DNA of 64,000 nucleotides, from assembly GCA_002344055.1 (NCBI GenBank), contig DDTH01000011.1, positions 141,019 to 205,018 on the forward strand. Reading direction: 5' to 3'. Below are positions 44,696 to 53,665 of the stretch, one piece after another. Origin of the DNA: Sphingomonadales bacterium UBA2369. GTDB taxonomy: Bacteria > Pseudomonadota > Alphaproteobacteria > Sphingomonadales > Sphingomonadaceae. The position numbers and the translations under genes were made by a program. The stretch's first letter is position 1. Every line of letters starts with the position of its first letter. The notes under the pieces were generated by a model that was not told the origin of the DNA, ran no database searches, and saw only the letters and a list, made by a program, of their open reading frames with translations.

Positions 44696-46219
44696 TCAAC
44701 CCTCCGCTTTGCCGATCTGGAAGTCGATACCCTGCGCCAGCGGCAGATCGCGGCCGTAATTGATCGTGTTCGTGGCGCGGCGCATGTAGGCGCGCCAGCT
44801 GTCGGAGCCGCTTTCGCGCCCGCCGCCCGTCTCCTTCTCGCCGCCGAACGCGCCGCCGATTTCCGCCCCGGAAGGCCCGATATTGACGTTGACGATACCG
44901 CAATCGGAGCCGGCGGCGGACATGAAGCGCTCGGCCTCGCGCAAATCGGTGGTGAAGATGGACGAGGACAGGCCGTGCGCTGAGGCGTTGTGACGCGCGA
45001 TGGCGTCGTCCAGGTCGCTGTAGCGCATGACGTAGAGGATCGGCGCGAAGGTCTCGCGCAGGACGATGTCGCTCTGCTCGCTCATCTCCACGAGCGCTGG
45101 GCGGGCATACCAGGCGTCGGGGTGTTCGTCGGCGTGCAGATGCTCGCCGCCCTGAACCGTGCCGTGCATCGCCGCTTCGTCCAGCGCCCGGCGCATGGCG
45201 GCGAAGGATTCGCCGTCGATCAGCGGGCCGACAAGGGTGCCGGCGTCGAGCGGGTTGCCGACCGGAATCTGCGCCCAGATCGCGCGGAGGCGGGGAACGA
45301 GCGTGTCATAGACGCTGTCGTGGACGAACAGGCGGCGCAGGCTGGTGCAGCGCTGACCCGCTGTCCCGACGGCGGCGAAGGCGATGGCGCGCTCGGCCAG
45401 GTCGAGATCGGCCGAGGGGCAGACGATCATGCCATTGTTACCGCCAAGCTCGAGCAGGGTACGGCCGAAGCGCGCGGCGACGCGGGGGCCGAGCTCGCGG
45501 CCCATGCGAGTGGAGCCGGTGGCGGAGACGAGCGCAATGCGCGGGTCGTCGGCCAGCGCCTCACCCACGCCGCGGCCGCCCTGGACGATCTCGACCAATC
45601 CCTCCGGCGCATCGCCGAACTTCGCAGCGGCGCGGGCGAACAGGGCACCGACGGCATAAGCGGTGAGCGGGGTCTTTTCGGACGGTTTCCAGACCACTGA
45701 GTCGCCGCAGACCAAAGCCAGACAGGCATTCCAGGCCCAGACCGCGACCGGGAAATTGAAGGCGCTGATCACGCCGACCACGCCCAGCGGGTGCCAGGTT
45801 TCCATCATGCGATGGTCCGGGCGTTCGGTGGCGATGGTGAGGCCGTAAAGCTGGCGGGAGAGGCCGACGGCGAAGTCGCAGATGTCGACCATTTCCTGCA
45901 CTTCGCCGAGGCCCTCGGGCAGGATCTTGCCGGCCTCCAGCGTCACCAGCCGGCCAAGCGCGTCCTTGTTGGCGCGCAATTCATCGCCGAACAGGCGGAC
46001 CAGTTCCCCGCGGCGGGGAGGCGGGACGTTGCGCCAGATGCGGAAGGCAGCCTCGGCACGGCTCAGCACCGCTTCAAGCGAGGCGGCGTCGGATGCGCCG
46101 ACGCGGCCCATCTCCTGCCCGTCGATCGGCGAGCGGGAGACGAGGTCGCCGTCGGTGGGGAGAGGGATGCCGAACGCCTCGAACGTGGCCCGGGCCTCTG
46201 TTGCGGTGGAAAAGCTCAT
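44696..46219 (-). CDS. Aldehyde dehydrogenase, ALDH7 (aminoadipate semialdehyde) type
   Basis: 507 residues. Catalytic Cys in 'GTAGQRCTSLRRLF', general-base Glu in 'LLELGGNNGMIV', and the ALDH7-like 'GVISAFNFPVAVWAWNACLALVCGDSVVWKPS'. This subfamily oxidises alpha-aminoadipate semialdehyde (piperideine-6-carboxylate) in lysine degradation. It is followed upstream by ilvE 5 bases away, suggesting an amino-acid operon. Confidence 0.88.
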   Translation of the reverse strand: MSFSTATEARATFEAFGIPLPTDGDLVSRSPIDGQEMGRVGASDAASLEAVLSRAEAAFRIWRNVPPPRRGELVRLFGDELRANKDALGRLVTLEAGKILPEGLGEVQEMVDICDFAVGLSRQLYGLTIATERPDHRMMETWHPLGVVGVISAFNFPVAVWAWNACLALVCGDSVVWKPSEKTPLTAYAVGALFARAAAKFGDAPEGLVEIVQGGRGVGEALADDPRIALVSATGSTRMGRELGPRVAARFGRTLLELGGNNGMIVCPSADLDLAERAIAFAAVGTAGQRCTSLRRLFVHDSVYDTLVPRLRAIWAQIPVGNPLDAGTLVGPLIDGESFAAMRRALDEAAMHGTVQGGEHLHADEHPDAWYARPALVEMSEQSDIVLRETFAPILYVMRYSDLDDAIARHNASAHGLSSSIFTTDLREAERFMSAAGSDCGIVNVNIGPSGAEIGGAFGGEKETGGGRESGSDSWRAYMRRATNTINYGRDLPLAQGIDFQIGKAEG

Positions 46220-46223
46220 GCCT

Positions 46224-47318
46224 TCACACCACCGTCTCCACCCAGCCGTACGGGTCTTCCGCCCGGCCGCGCTGGATATCGACCAGAGCGGCGCGGATGC
46301 GCTGGGTCAGCGGGCCGACGGACTGGCCGCCGATGGCGAAGCTGCCTTCCGTGGTCTTCACCTGACCGATCGCGGTGACGACGGCGGCGGTGCCGCAGGC
46401 GAAGGTCTCGGTGAGGCGGCCGCTCTGCGCATCCGCCTGCCATTGCTCGATCGAATAGGGCTCCTCGCGGACCGTGACGCCCAGATCGCGGGCGAGGCGA
46501 ATGATGGAGTCGCGGGTGATACCGGGGAGGATGGTCCCGCCCAGCGGCGGCGTCTGCAGGCTGCCGTCGTCGAAGGCGAAGAAGATGTTCATGCCCCCCA
46601 GTTCCTCGATCCAGCGGCGCTCGATCGCGTCGAGGAAGACGACCTGGTCGCAGCCGTTACGGATCGCCTCGGCCTGCGCGATCAGGCTGGCGGCGTAATT
46701 GCCGCCGCACTTCGCCGCGCCCGTCCCGCCCGGCGCCGCCCGCGTATATTCGCGCGTCGCCCAGAGCGAGATGGCCGGGCTACCGCCCTTGAAATAGCCG
46801 CCCACCGAGGAGGCGATCACCGCGTAGAGATATTCGTCCGCCGGCTTCACGCCGAGGAAGACCTCGGACGCGAACATGAAGGGGCGCAGGTACAAAGCGC
46901 CGTCCTCGCCCGGCGGGATCCAGTCAATCTCGGTCCGCACCAAAGCCCGCACCGATTCGAGGAAAATCTCCTCCGGCAATTCCGGCATCGCCATGCGACG
47001 CGCGGACTCCTGGAAACGGCGGGCATTGGCCTGCGGGCGGAACAAAGCCGCGCCGCCGCCGGGGCGACCGTAAGCCTTCATCCCTTCGAAGATTTCCTGC
47101 GCATAATGGAGCACGGAGGTGGCGAGATCGGTCTGGATCGGGCGCCGCGCACCGATCTTCAGATCGTGCCAGCCCTTCTCGCTGGAATAGCGCACCGTCG
47201 CCATATGATCGGTGAAGACCCGGCCGAAGCCCGGGTCGGCGATAAGGGCGGCCCGCTCCTCGTCCGGCACGCGGGTCGTGCTGGACTCGAAGGCGAAGGC
47301 GGGAATCGGGGCGGTCAT
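46224..47318 (-). CDS. ilvE: Branched-chain amino acid aminotransferase
   Basis: 364 residues from ATG 47318 (GAGAGGA upstream). PLP fold type IV: 'YAQEIFEGMKAYGRP' and 'KCGGNYAASLIAQAEA', with the PLP lysine just before the CGGNYA motif. The last step of Leu, Ile and Val synthesis and the first of their breakdown. Length and motifs fit the larger class II branched-chain aminotransferases. Confidence 0.93.
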   Translation of the reverse strand: MTAPIPAFAFESSTTRVPDEERAALIADPGFGRVFTDHMATVRYSSEKGWHDLKIGARRPIQTDLATSVLHYAQEIFEGMKAYGRPGGGAALFRPQANARRFQESARRMAMPELPEEIFLESVRALVRTEIDWIPPGEDGALYLRPFMFASEVFLGVKPADEYLYAVIASSVGGYFKGGSPAISLWATREYTRAAPGGTGAAKCGGNYAASLIAQAEAIRNGCDQVVFLDAIERRWIEELGGMNIFFAFDDGSLQTPPLGGTILPGITRDSIIRLARDLGVTVREEPYSIEQWQADAQSGRLTETFACGTAAVVTAIGQVKTTEGSFAIGGQSVGPLTQRIRAALVDIQRGRAEDPYGWVETVV

Positions 47319-47457
47319 GCAAATCCTCTCAGTGCCGCGCCTGTACCGGCGCATGCGAACGGCGCGGCGTCATGTCCGGGCCGCGTGAAGCGGGCGGATT
47401 GGCCCGTGACCATGGCCCGGTCAAGCAATTGGCGGCGACTCGCTCGGACGGCGCGAA

Positions 47458-47481
47458 TGTCACGACTGTCACGAATGTCAC
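47458..47481. repeat. Three TGTCAC units at 9-base spacing
   Basis: TGTCAC occurs at 47458, 47467 and 47476 in the 289-base gap between ilvE and proC, about 140 bases upstream of ilvE. Nine-base spacing is not a full helical turn, so a simple multi-site operator is uncertain. The rest of this gap shows no gene. Confidence 0.45.
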
Positions 47482-47607
47482 ACGCAATCGCGGGGGGTTT
47501 TGGAACTTTCGGCGGGGTGCGAACGGAAAGCCGAAGGTCGGGAAAAACGATCATCGGGCGAACATAGCGAATGGCGGGCCTGTAGGAAAATCGCGGGCCG
47601 TCGCGCG

Positions 47608-48447
47608 TCAGCCACCCTCGCCGCGGGCGGCCGCGCGCATCTCCTGCTCGCGGCGGACGGCAGCGGCAAAAGTATCCTGAATCAGCCGGCGGAGGCGATC
47701 GTCCGCATCAAGCACGGCAAGACCGGCGCGGGTCGTGCCGCCGGGGCTGGCGACACGTTCGGCCAGCGCATCGGGGCTTTCGCCCGAAGCACCGGCAAGG
47801 ACAGTGGCGCCCTCGACGGTGACGAGCGCGAGGCGCTGCGCGCGGGCCGGGTCCATGCCGAGCGCGACCGCGCCATCCGCCAGCGCGGCGATGAAGCGGA
47901 AAACGAAAGCCGGGCCGCTGCCGGTGAGCGTGGTGACGATATCGAACAAACGCTCGTCATCGACCCATTCGACCAGCCCCAGCGGGGTCATCAGGCGCTC
48001 AACCGCAGCCAGCATTTCGGGCGCGCCATCCGGGGCGAAGAGGATGGTGGCGCCCTTCCCGACCCGCGCCGGCGTATTCGGCATGACCCGGACAATGTTG
48101 CGCGGGGCGGGGAAGCGGGTGCGCAGGGAGGCAATTTCAGCGCCGGCGAGGATGGAAAGAAGGATGGTGTCCTCGCCCAGTGCCGGGGCCAGCGTGGGCG
48201 CGACCTGGTCCAGCTGGTGCGGCTTCATGCCGAGCATGACCATGGCGGGCGGGGGGTCGTCCGGAACGGTGGTCAGCACACGAACACCCTCGGCGACGGG
48301 CTTGCCGCTGGGGCGGATGACGGTGACGCAGGCGGGATCGAGGCCGGTGGCGAGCCAGCGGCTGAGCATCGCCCCGGCCATGTTGCCGCCGCCGATCAGC
48401 CACAGCGGGCCTGCCAGCTTCATGTCTACCGTTTTCACTCCGGTCAT
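47608..48447 (-). CDS. proC: Pyrroline-5-carboxylate reductase
   Basis: 279 residues from ATG 48447; ATG 48423 (MKLAGPLWLIGGGNMAG) is equally possible and gives the more usual N-terminus. Rossmann motif GGGNMAGAM and the C-terminal signature 'TLTGSGPAFVFRFIAALADGAVALGM' define ProC, which makes proline from pyrroline-5-carboxylate. Divergent from the esterase gene. Confidence 0.94.
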   Translation of the reverse strand: MTGVKTVDMKLAGPLWLIGGGNMAGAMLSRWLATGLDPACVTVIRPSGKPVAEGVRVLTTVPDDPPPAMVMLGMKPHQLDQVAPTLAPALGEDTILLSILAGAEIASLRTRFPAPRNIVRVMPNTPARVGKGATILFAPDGAPEMLAAVERLMTPLGLVEWVDDERLFDIVTTLTGSGPAFVFRFIAALADGAVALGMDPARAQRLALVTVEGATVLAGASGESPDALAERVASPGGTTRAGLAVLDADDRLRRLIQDTFAAAVRREQEMRAAARGEGG

Positions 48448-48536
48448 TGTCTCACATCCCGCAACGCGCCAGAGTCCGGCAACGGCCATTCCGGCCAGCC
48501 GTGGATACACGGCCCCCTCCAGCGGGCGATAGTCAC

Positions 48537-49196
48537 TTGTCGAAGATCGTAAATGGATCGAGCCAGCAACCGGCTTCCGGTGGAGCGCCGAAGCAGATCG
48601 TGCTGCTGCTCCACGGCTATGGCTCCGACGGTGCCGACCTGATCGCGCTCGCGCCGCATCTCGGCCCGCAACTCCCCGACGCGCTGTTCCTCGCGCCCAA
48701 TGCGCCGCAACGGTGCGACGCGGGCTTCGGCTATCAATGGTGGCCGCTGCACACGTTCAGCGACGCGGCGCTGGCGGCCGGAGCGGCATCGGCGGCGGGG
48801 GCGATCGACGCCTTCATCGACCGCAAGCTGGAGCAATACGGCCTGACCGAGAGCGACCTGGCATTGGTCGGGTTCAGCCAGGGGACGATGATGGCGCTGC
48901 ACGTCGGCCTGCGGCGGCCGCGGCCGGTGGCGGGGATCGTGGGCTATTCGGGCGCGCTGACCGGCGCGGAGGAGCTTGCCGGAGCAGCGATCACCACGCC
49001 GCCGGTGCTGCTGATCCACGGCTCGGCGGACATGGTGGTGCCGGTGAGCGCGCTGCACGAGGCCGAGCGGGCGCTGAAGCCGCTGGGGGTGGAGGTGACG
49101 ACGCATGTGTCGCCGGGGCTTGGGCACAGTGTCGACGAGACCGGGCTGCGGCTCGGTGCGGCGTTTTTGGTGAGGGTGTTGGCCGGGCGGCACTGA
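48537..49196 (+). CDS. Carboxylesterase/phospholipase family alpha/beta hydrolase
   Basis: 220 residues from TTG 48537 (MSKIVNGSSQQPASGGAPKQ). The hydrolase_2 fold is clear: 'IVLLLHGYGSDGADLI', nucleophile GFSQG, Asp in 'HGSADMVVP' and His in 'GLGHSVDE'. Acts on short-chain esters or lysophospholipids. No ATG fits the expected start; the TTG matches the start of related proteins but has only a weak ribosome site. Confidence 0.85.
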   Translation: MSKIVNGSSQQPASGGAPKQIVLLLHGYGSDGADLIALAPHLGPQLPDALFLAPNAPQRCDAGFGYQWWPLHTFSDAALAAGAASAAGAIDAFIDRKLEQYGLTESDLALVGFSQGTMMALHVGLRRPRPVAGIVGYSGALTGAEELAGAAITTPPVLLIHGSADMVVPVSALHEAERALKPLGVEVTTHVSPGLGHSVDETGLRLGAAFLVRVLAGRH

Positions 49197-49210
49197 GCCT
49201 CACTGCCACT

Positions 49211-49250
49211 ACTCCGCTAGGCCTGAGCTTGTCGAAGGCCTGCCTCTTCC
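49211..49250. repeat. CCTGAGCTTGTCGAAGG repeat, left partner
   Basis: ACTCCGCTAG followed by the 17-base core at 49222-49238. It is the inverted partner of 49691-49731; together they bracket the small gene at 49323. The same core forms the palindrome inside ileS. Confidence 0.8.
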
Positions 49251-49322
49251 TCCCTGCTCCGCATTGCAAACTGTGGTGCGAAGGAGAATGTGGGGCGGCA
49301 AACGGTAAGGGATACAACGGCC

Positions 49323-49658
49323 ATGGCCATATCTGCACTCGTTGCGGCTGCTCTGGCATCTCTCGCCCCAGCGAACGCCGTTCCGGTTGGTAGCGCTCAG
49401 GAAGCGTGCACGCTGGTCAAAGCGCGCTTCACGGTGCGGAGCAACTTCCCGATGTCGCGCATCGGGTCGTGCGACTTCATCCCTACCACTGACAGCCCTC
49501 GCGGGTTTTACGTCCTCAGCCTACAAAGCACGCGCCAGTGCGAGGGCATTTGCAGTACCTTACTGGGCTGGTTCGCGGTGGAACTGCAAAGCGGACGGGT
49601 TTTCAACTGGAATGTCGGACAATGGGAACTGGGCGCCGAACTCAGCCCAGAACGATGA
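49323..49658 (+). CDS. Small secreted hypothetical protein
   Basis: 111 residues from ATG 49323. A clear signal peptide ends about residue 19 (ALASLAPANA). The mature part has four cysteines (ACTLVK, GSCDF, RQCEGIC) that could form two disulfides. No family recognised. GC content is lower than the neighbours, and inverted repeats flank it on both sides. Confidence 0.65.
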   Translation: MAISALVAAALASLAPANAVPVGSAQEACTLVKARFTVRSNFPMSRIGSCDFIPTTDSPRGFYVLSLQSTRQCEGICSTLLGWFAVELQSGRVFNWNVGQWELGAELSPER

Positions 49659-49690
49659 CAGCCGTTTGCCGATTGGGAACGCCAAAAGAG

Positions 49691-49731
49691 TAGAAGGACA
49701 GTCCTTCGACAAGCTCAGGATCGACGGAGTT
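49691..49731. repeat. CCTGAGCTTGTCGAAGG repeat, right partner (inverted)
   Basis: Core CCTTCGACAAGCTCAGG at 49703-49719 followed by ATCGACGGAGT. It mirrors the ACTCCG...CCTGAGC order of 49211-49250, about 450 bases away. Confidence 0.8.
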
Positions 49732-49750
49732 AGGTTGAGGCGAGGTGGCC

Positions 49751-50254
49751 TCAGGCCTCGCCTTGCGTCTCGATCAGGGCGGCGGCGATCGCTTCCTGGG
49801 GGGTCTTGTCGGCCCACAGGACGAACTGGAAAACCGGGTAGAAGCGTTCGCATTCCTCGATCGCGGCTTCGACCAGGGCTTCGGCCTGCTGCAGGGTCAG
49901 GCCGTTCTCGTTCTCCAGCAAGGCGGCGTGGCGGAAGAGGACGAGGCCGGAGCTGGACCAGAGTTCGAAATGGCCCAGCCAGAGCTGCTCGTTGATGATC
50001 CCGATCGTCTCGTAGATCGCGGCGCGCTTTTCGGCAGGGACGCGAATGTCGGGGAGCGCCAGGAATTGCAGGACATTGTCGTCCTCGCGCCAGATGCCGC
50101 GCAGTTCATACTGGCTCCAGCTGCCCTGGAAATTGGAGATGATCTCATCATCGCCGCCGCGCTCGCACGACCAGCCGAGCGCGGTGAAATAATGTTCCAG
50201 CATGTCGATCGGGGCACTTGCGTCGCGCTCCCCATCATATTCGTCAATGTTCAT
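49751..50254 (-). CDS. YbjN domain protein
   Basis: 167 residues. The YbjN fold is recognisable: 'IDMLEHYFTALGWSCER', 'WREDDNVLQFLALPDIRVP', 'WLGHFELWSSSGLVLFRHA'. Proteins of this family are linked to stress or type III chaperone-like folds but have no known activity. Probably cytosolic. Confidence 0.85.
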   Translation of the reverse strand: MNIDEYDGERDASAPIDMLEHYFTALGWSCERGGDDEIISNFQGSWSQYELRGIWREDDNVLQFLALPDIRVPAEKRAAIYETIGIINEQLWLGHFELWSSSGLVLFRHAALLENENGLTLQQAEALVEAAIEECERFYPVFQFVLWADKTPQEAIAAALIETQGEA

Positions 50255-50355
50255 GGGACGCCCAGTCCTGCCCCGCTTTTGTTCCGTTCGGGATACACCC
50301 CGGCCTCCGGCGGACGCAAGCGGAGCGCCGACAAAGCTGTGGATAGGTGGCGCGC

Positions 50356-50649
50356 TCAGGCGCCCTTCGCGGCCTTCGGCGCTTTCGGCTTGGCGGTGCT
50401 GGCTTTCGCACCGCCGGCCTCCAGCGCATCGAGCCGGGCCTTCAGCGCCTCATTCTCGTCGCGGGCGGCGGCAGCCATCGCCTTCACCGCCTCGAACTCG
50501 TCGCGCGCCACGAAATCCATGCCGCCGATCCATTCCTTCACGCGCTCCTGAAAGCCCGCCTGCGCCTCGCGCGTCATCCCGGCGAAGGTGCCGGCGGCGC
50601 CGTTCATCATCTTCACCAGATCGTCGAAGATGCGGTTCTCGGTCTGCAT
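50356..50649 (-). CDS. ubiK: Ubiquinone accessory factor UbiK (BMFP family)
   Basis: 96-97 residues from ATG 50649 (MQTENRIFDDLVKM). Helical BMFP domain: 'MMNGAAGTFAGMTREAQAGFQERVKEWIGGMDFVARDEFEAVKAMA' region (positions 50430-50610), then a coiled coil and a Lys/Ala/Pro-rich tail. UbiK associates with membranes and assists ubiquinone synthesis enzymes. Upstream in-frame codons read into the tspO gene end and are not used. Confidence 0.85.
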   Translation of the reverse strand: MQTENRIFDDLVKMMNGAAGTFAGMTREAQAGFQERVKEWIGGMDFVARDEFEAVKAMAAAARDENEALKARLDALEAGGAKASTAKPKAPKAAKGA

Positions 50650-50668
50650 TCGGGTGATCCTTACGAAA

Positions 50669-51226
50669 TCAGTCGATCGCGATATCGGTGCTGGCCCCGG
50701 CTGGCGCAAGGCGCGCGGCATCGGGGTTGTCGACCATGATCCGGTAATTGAGCGCCGCCGCGAAGCAGAGCCAGCCGAGATAGGGCAGCATCAGCAGCGC
50801 CGCCGCGCCGCGTACCCGCCGCATCAGCACGATCAGGATGAGGGTCAGCACGATCATCGCGGCGATGAGGCCGAGCGCGAGCGTCACCTGATGCATGGCG
50901 AAGAAGACCGGCGACCAGGCATAATTGATGACGAGCTGGAGGATGAAGAGGCCCAGGATCAGCCCCCGCCCCGTCGCGCCGCGCGCGTGGATGATCATCG
51001 CCAGCGCGAGGCCGAGCAATATGTAGAGGATCGTCCAGGCGACGCCGAAGGCCCAGCCCGGCGGCATGAAGCTGGGCAGGTCCAGCGCCCGGAACCAGGC
51101 ATTCGAGTAACCGGAATTGGAGAGCATGCCGGACGCGGTGCCGAGCAGGACGGTCGCCGGGACGGTGAACAAGGCGATGCGGAGGAAGGACATCATCAGC
51201 TGCGATCGGGAGGCGAGTTCGGTCAC
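50669..51226 (-). CDS. tspO: TspO/MBR family membrane protein
   Basis: 185 residues with five membrane helices and the family motifs 'LDLPSFMPPGWAFGVAWTILYILLGLALAMI' and 'NYAWSPVFF'. Binds tetrapyrroles and related ligands in the membrane. GTG 51226 is used; ATG at codon 11 or 12 is possible. About 20 bases upstream of ubiK on the same strand. Confidence 0.92.
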   Translation of the reverse strand: MTELASRSQLMMSFLRIALFTVPATVLLGTASGMLSNSGYSNAWFRALDLPSFMPPGWAFGVAWTILYILLGLALAMIIHARGATGRGLILGLFILQLVINYAWSPVFFAMHQVTLALGLIAAMIVLTLILIVLMRRVRGAAALLMLPYLGWLCFAAALNYRIMVDNPDAARLAPAGASTDIAID

Positions 51227-51271
51227 GCGATACCTCTGAACGGGGCAGGTCGGGACGTTGCCTAGAGCTTG

Positions 51272-52027
51272 TTACGGGGCAGGGAAAGATGTTCGCTTGC
51301 GTATCGCGGCGACGAGGAATTCGACATTGCCTTCGGGGCCGGTGATCGGGCTGGATTCGGTACCCTCGACCTGCCAGCCGCGGCTTTCGAGCCAGGCGGC
51401 GAAGGCGGCGGTGACGCGGGCGTGGACAGCCTCGTCGCGGACGACGCCGCCCTTGCCGATTTCGGCGCGCTCAGCCTCGAACTGGGGTTTGACGAGGGCG
51501 AGGAGGCGTCCGCCGGGCCTGGCGAAGTCGATCGCGGTGTCGAGCACCTTGGCGAGGGAGATGAAGCTGGCGTCGCAGACGATGAGGTCGATCAGTTCGG
51601 GGACGATCTCGGCGGTGAGGTAGCGAGCGTTGGTCTGTTCGTGGACGACGACGCGGGGGTCCTGGCGGAGTTTCCAGGCGAGCTGGTTGGTGCCGACGTC
51701 GACCGCGTAGACTTGTCGCGCGCCCTTCTGCAGCAGGACGTCGGTGAAGCCGCCGGTGGAGCTGCCGACGTCGAGCGCGACCATGCCGGTCACGTCCCAG
51801 CCGAAATGATCGAGGCCGTGGGCGAGCTTGATGCCGCCGCGCGAGACCCAGGGATGATCGCGGCCGCGCACTTCCAGCGGCGCATCCCCGGCGAGCGGCT
51901 GGCCGGCCTTGTCGATCTTCCTCTCGCCCGAGAAGACGGTGCCGGCGAGGATCAAAGCCTGCGCCTTGCTGCGGCTCTCGGCGAGGCCGCGATCGACGAG
52001 CAACTGATCTGCGCGGGTCTTCGCCAT
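51272..52027 (-). CDS. tlyA: TlyA family rRNA 2'-O-methyltransferase
   Basis: 251 residues from ATG 52027, overlapping the upstream stop (TGATG). N-terminal S4 domain ('RADQLLVDRGLAESRSKAQALILAG') then an FtsJ-like methyltransferase domain ('VALDVGSSTGGFTDVLLQKGA'). TlyA methylates ribosomal RNA; in mycobacteria also confers capreomycin sensitivity and has been described as hemolysin. Confidence 0.92.
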   Translation of the reverse strand: MAKTRADQLLVDRGLAESRSKAQALILAGTVFSGERKIDKAGQPLAGDAPLEVRGRDHPWVSRGGIKLAHGLDHFGWDVTGMVALDVGSSTGGFTDVLLQKGARQVYAVDVGTNQLAWKLRQDPRVVVHEQTNARYLTAEIVPELIDLIVCDASFISLAKVLDTAIDFARPGGRLLALVKPQFEAERAEIGKGGVVRDEAVHARVTAAFAAWLESRGWQVEGTESSPITGPEGNVEFLVAAIRKRTSFPAP

Positions 52028-52563
52028 CAACGGCGCTGACTAGGCATGTCCGGCAGCTTTGTCAGGGTCTGTTTCGGCGCGGGCGTGAACCACCAGGCAG
52101 TGAGCGCGATGCCGCCCGTCAGCATGAGGGTGAGCGCGATCACGACGAAGGCGGCGCGGTAGCGGTCCGGCCGGGGCGCATGCGGCGGCGGCGCGTCCTG
52201 CCGGACCATGTGCCGGAAGGCGCGGTCGATCGCGCCCGCGCCCTGATTCAGGGGATATTCGCTGGCGCCGATCGCGATGGTGCGGCGGCCCCAATCCACT
52301 TCGACGCTCATCCCGCCGCCGTGATCGTAGCGGCGCAGGTAGAGGCTCAGCCGCGTCCCCTCCCCCCACGTGACGGCGCCGTCATAGAGGCTGTCGGACA
52401 TGGCCAGCAAAGTCTCGCCGGTGGCGGCGAGGATCAGGCGCGGCACCCGGGTTTCGTGCGACATACGCTGCGGGTGGATGTCATATTCCACGATCAGCGC
52501 GCCGTCGGGCGATGTTTCGCGCTCGGTATAAGCGTCCACCTGCTCGCGCGCTCCCGGACTCAC
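52027..52563 (-). CDS. Hypothetical protein with C-terminal membrane anchor
   Basis: 178 residues from GTG 52563, which overlaps the upstream lipoprotein stop as GTGA. The soluble N-terminal part is beta-rich ('GALIVEYDIHPQRMSHETRVPRLILAATGETLL'). One membrane helix (about 138-162, 'FVVIALTLMLTGGIALTAWWF') anchors the C-terminus, leaving a short tail. No family recognised. Coupled to the genes on both sides. Confidence 0.65.
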   Translation of the reverse strand: MSPGAREQVDAYTERETSPDGALIVEYDIHPQRMSHETRVPRLILAATGETLLAMSDSLYDGAVTWGEGTRLSLYLRRYDHGGGMSVEVDWGRRTIAIGASEYPLNQGAGAIDRAFRHMVRQDAPPPHAPRPDRYRAAFVVIALTLMLTGGIALTAWWFTPAPKQTLTKLPDMPSQRR

Positions 52564-53066
52564 CGGTTGGGCAGACCGTTGGCGGTGCGCTGCTCGCGGA
52601 TCTGCTCGACATTGGCGAGGATGTGGTCGCGCAATTCGGTCAGGCCAGTGCGTTGCCGCTCGCGCTCGGCCCGGCATTCTGCGCTGGCCGCATTGGGATC
52701 GGGATTGGCCACATCATAGGCCAAGGCCCGGTCGATCGCCGCCGCCCAGCCGGCGGGGCTGCCGCCCGCATATTCGTTCATCACCCGGCCGACGCTCTCG
52801 TTCAGCGAAGCCAGCAGCGCGGGATCGCGGTCGCGCGGCACGTTCCCGCACGCGGCGACGATCCGCCCGCGCAGCTGCCCGACATAGAAGAGCGTCACCG
52901 CCTCGTCGCGATTGCCGGCGGCATATTCCTCATTCGCCTTCTGGTAGAAAGCCGCCCAGGGCAAAGCCGCCATCGCCGCATCGGGCGTGGCGACATTGGC
53001 TGTGTTGGCCGTCGCATTGCCGCAAGCCGAAAGCGCGAGCGCCGCGCCGAATATCCAGATTTTCAT
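52560..53066 (-). CDS. Putative lipoprotein of unknown function
   Basis: 168 residues from ATG 53066. Type II signal peptide ending in LSAC (residue 15). The mature part is helical with two further cysteines ('IVAACGNV', 'ASAECRAE'). Upstream open frame is shadow. Likely first gene of the lipoprotein-anchor protein-tlyA operon. No family recognised. Confidence 0.7.
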   Translation of the reverse strand: MKIWIFGAALALSACGNATANTANVATPDAAMAALPWAAFYQKANEEYAAGNRDEAVTLFYVGQLRGRIVAACGNVPRDRDPALLASLNESVGRVMNEYAGGSPAGWAAAIDRALAYDVANPDPNAASAECRAERERQRTGLTELRDHILANVEQIREQRTANGLPNR

Positions 53067-53182
53067 TCCGTTCAGTCCCGTTGGTGCGTCGCGCGGGGCC
53101 ATCGGCCCACGGGGAACCCAACGCACGGATCGCGCGACCGATGCCGCGCGCCGGGAGACGAAGCGGCCAATCGACCCTTCGG

Positions 53183-53614
53183 TCAGTGGGTGGCGAGCGC
53201 CTGCCCGTCCGCGATGGCGAGCGCATGGAAGCCCATCGGCTGGCCCGGCCTGCCGGCGGCAAAGGCGGCCATGTCCTGCCGTCCGGCAAGCTGGCCCTTG
53301 AGAACCGCCAGCTCGCCCTTCCGCACCGCGTCGAAACTGGCGAGGCCAACCTGCTCGCCCGCGGCGCCGTAGACCTGGATGAATGCGTGACCGAGGATCG
53401 CGGCGAGATAAAGCGTGTTGTTGAGATCGAGGCCGTGTTGCTCGATCACGCTCTCGCAAGCGCCGAGAATATAGCCCTGGGGCCTGCCAATGTCCGCTCT
53501 TTCGACCGCGGGGACAGAGCCGCCGGGCCGCTGCAGCCGCGCCAGTTGCGGGGCAATCGCCTGGTCGAAGCGGTCGCAGAGGGATTGTTCAACGCGTGGA
53601 TCGATCCTGGTCAT
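53183..53614 (-). CDS. Hypothetical protein
   Basis: 143 residues, ATG start, no signal peptide or membrane helix. Segment 'QGYILGACESVIEQHGLDLNNTLYLAAILGHAFIQVYG' (positions about 53350-53470) looks like a helical core. I do not recognise a family. Codon use is normal for the region. Confidence 0.6.
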   Translation of the reverse strand: MTRIDPRVEQSLCDRFDQAIAPQLARLQRPGGSVPAVERADIGRPQGYILGACESVIEQHGLDLNNTLYLAAILGHAFIQVYGAAGEQVGLASFDAVRKGELAVLKGQLAGRQDMAAFAAGRPGQPMGFHALAIADGQALATH

Positions 53615-53665
53615 GGCGCTTCATATTCGGTGGTTTCCGGACGGCGCAAGCCGGGCAGCGGCGGA

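Noticed and set aside
47500..48552. Plus-strand frame opposite proC
   Set aside because: Antisense to proC; Arg/Gly/Asp-rich composition typical of non-coding frames.
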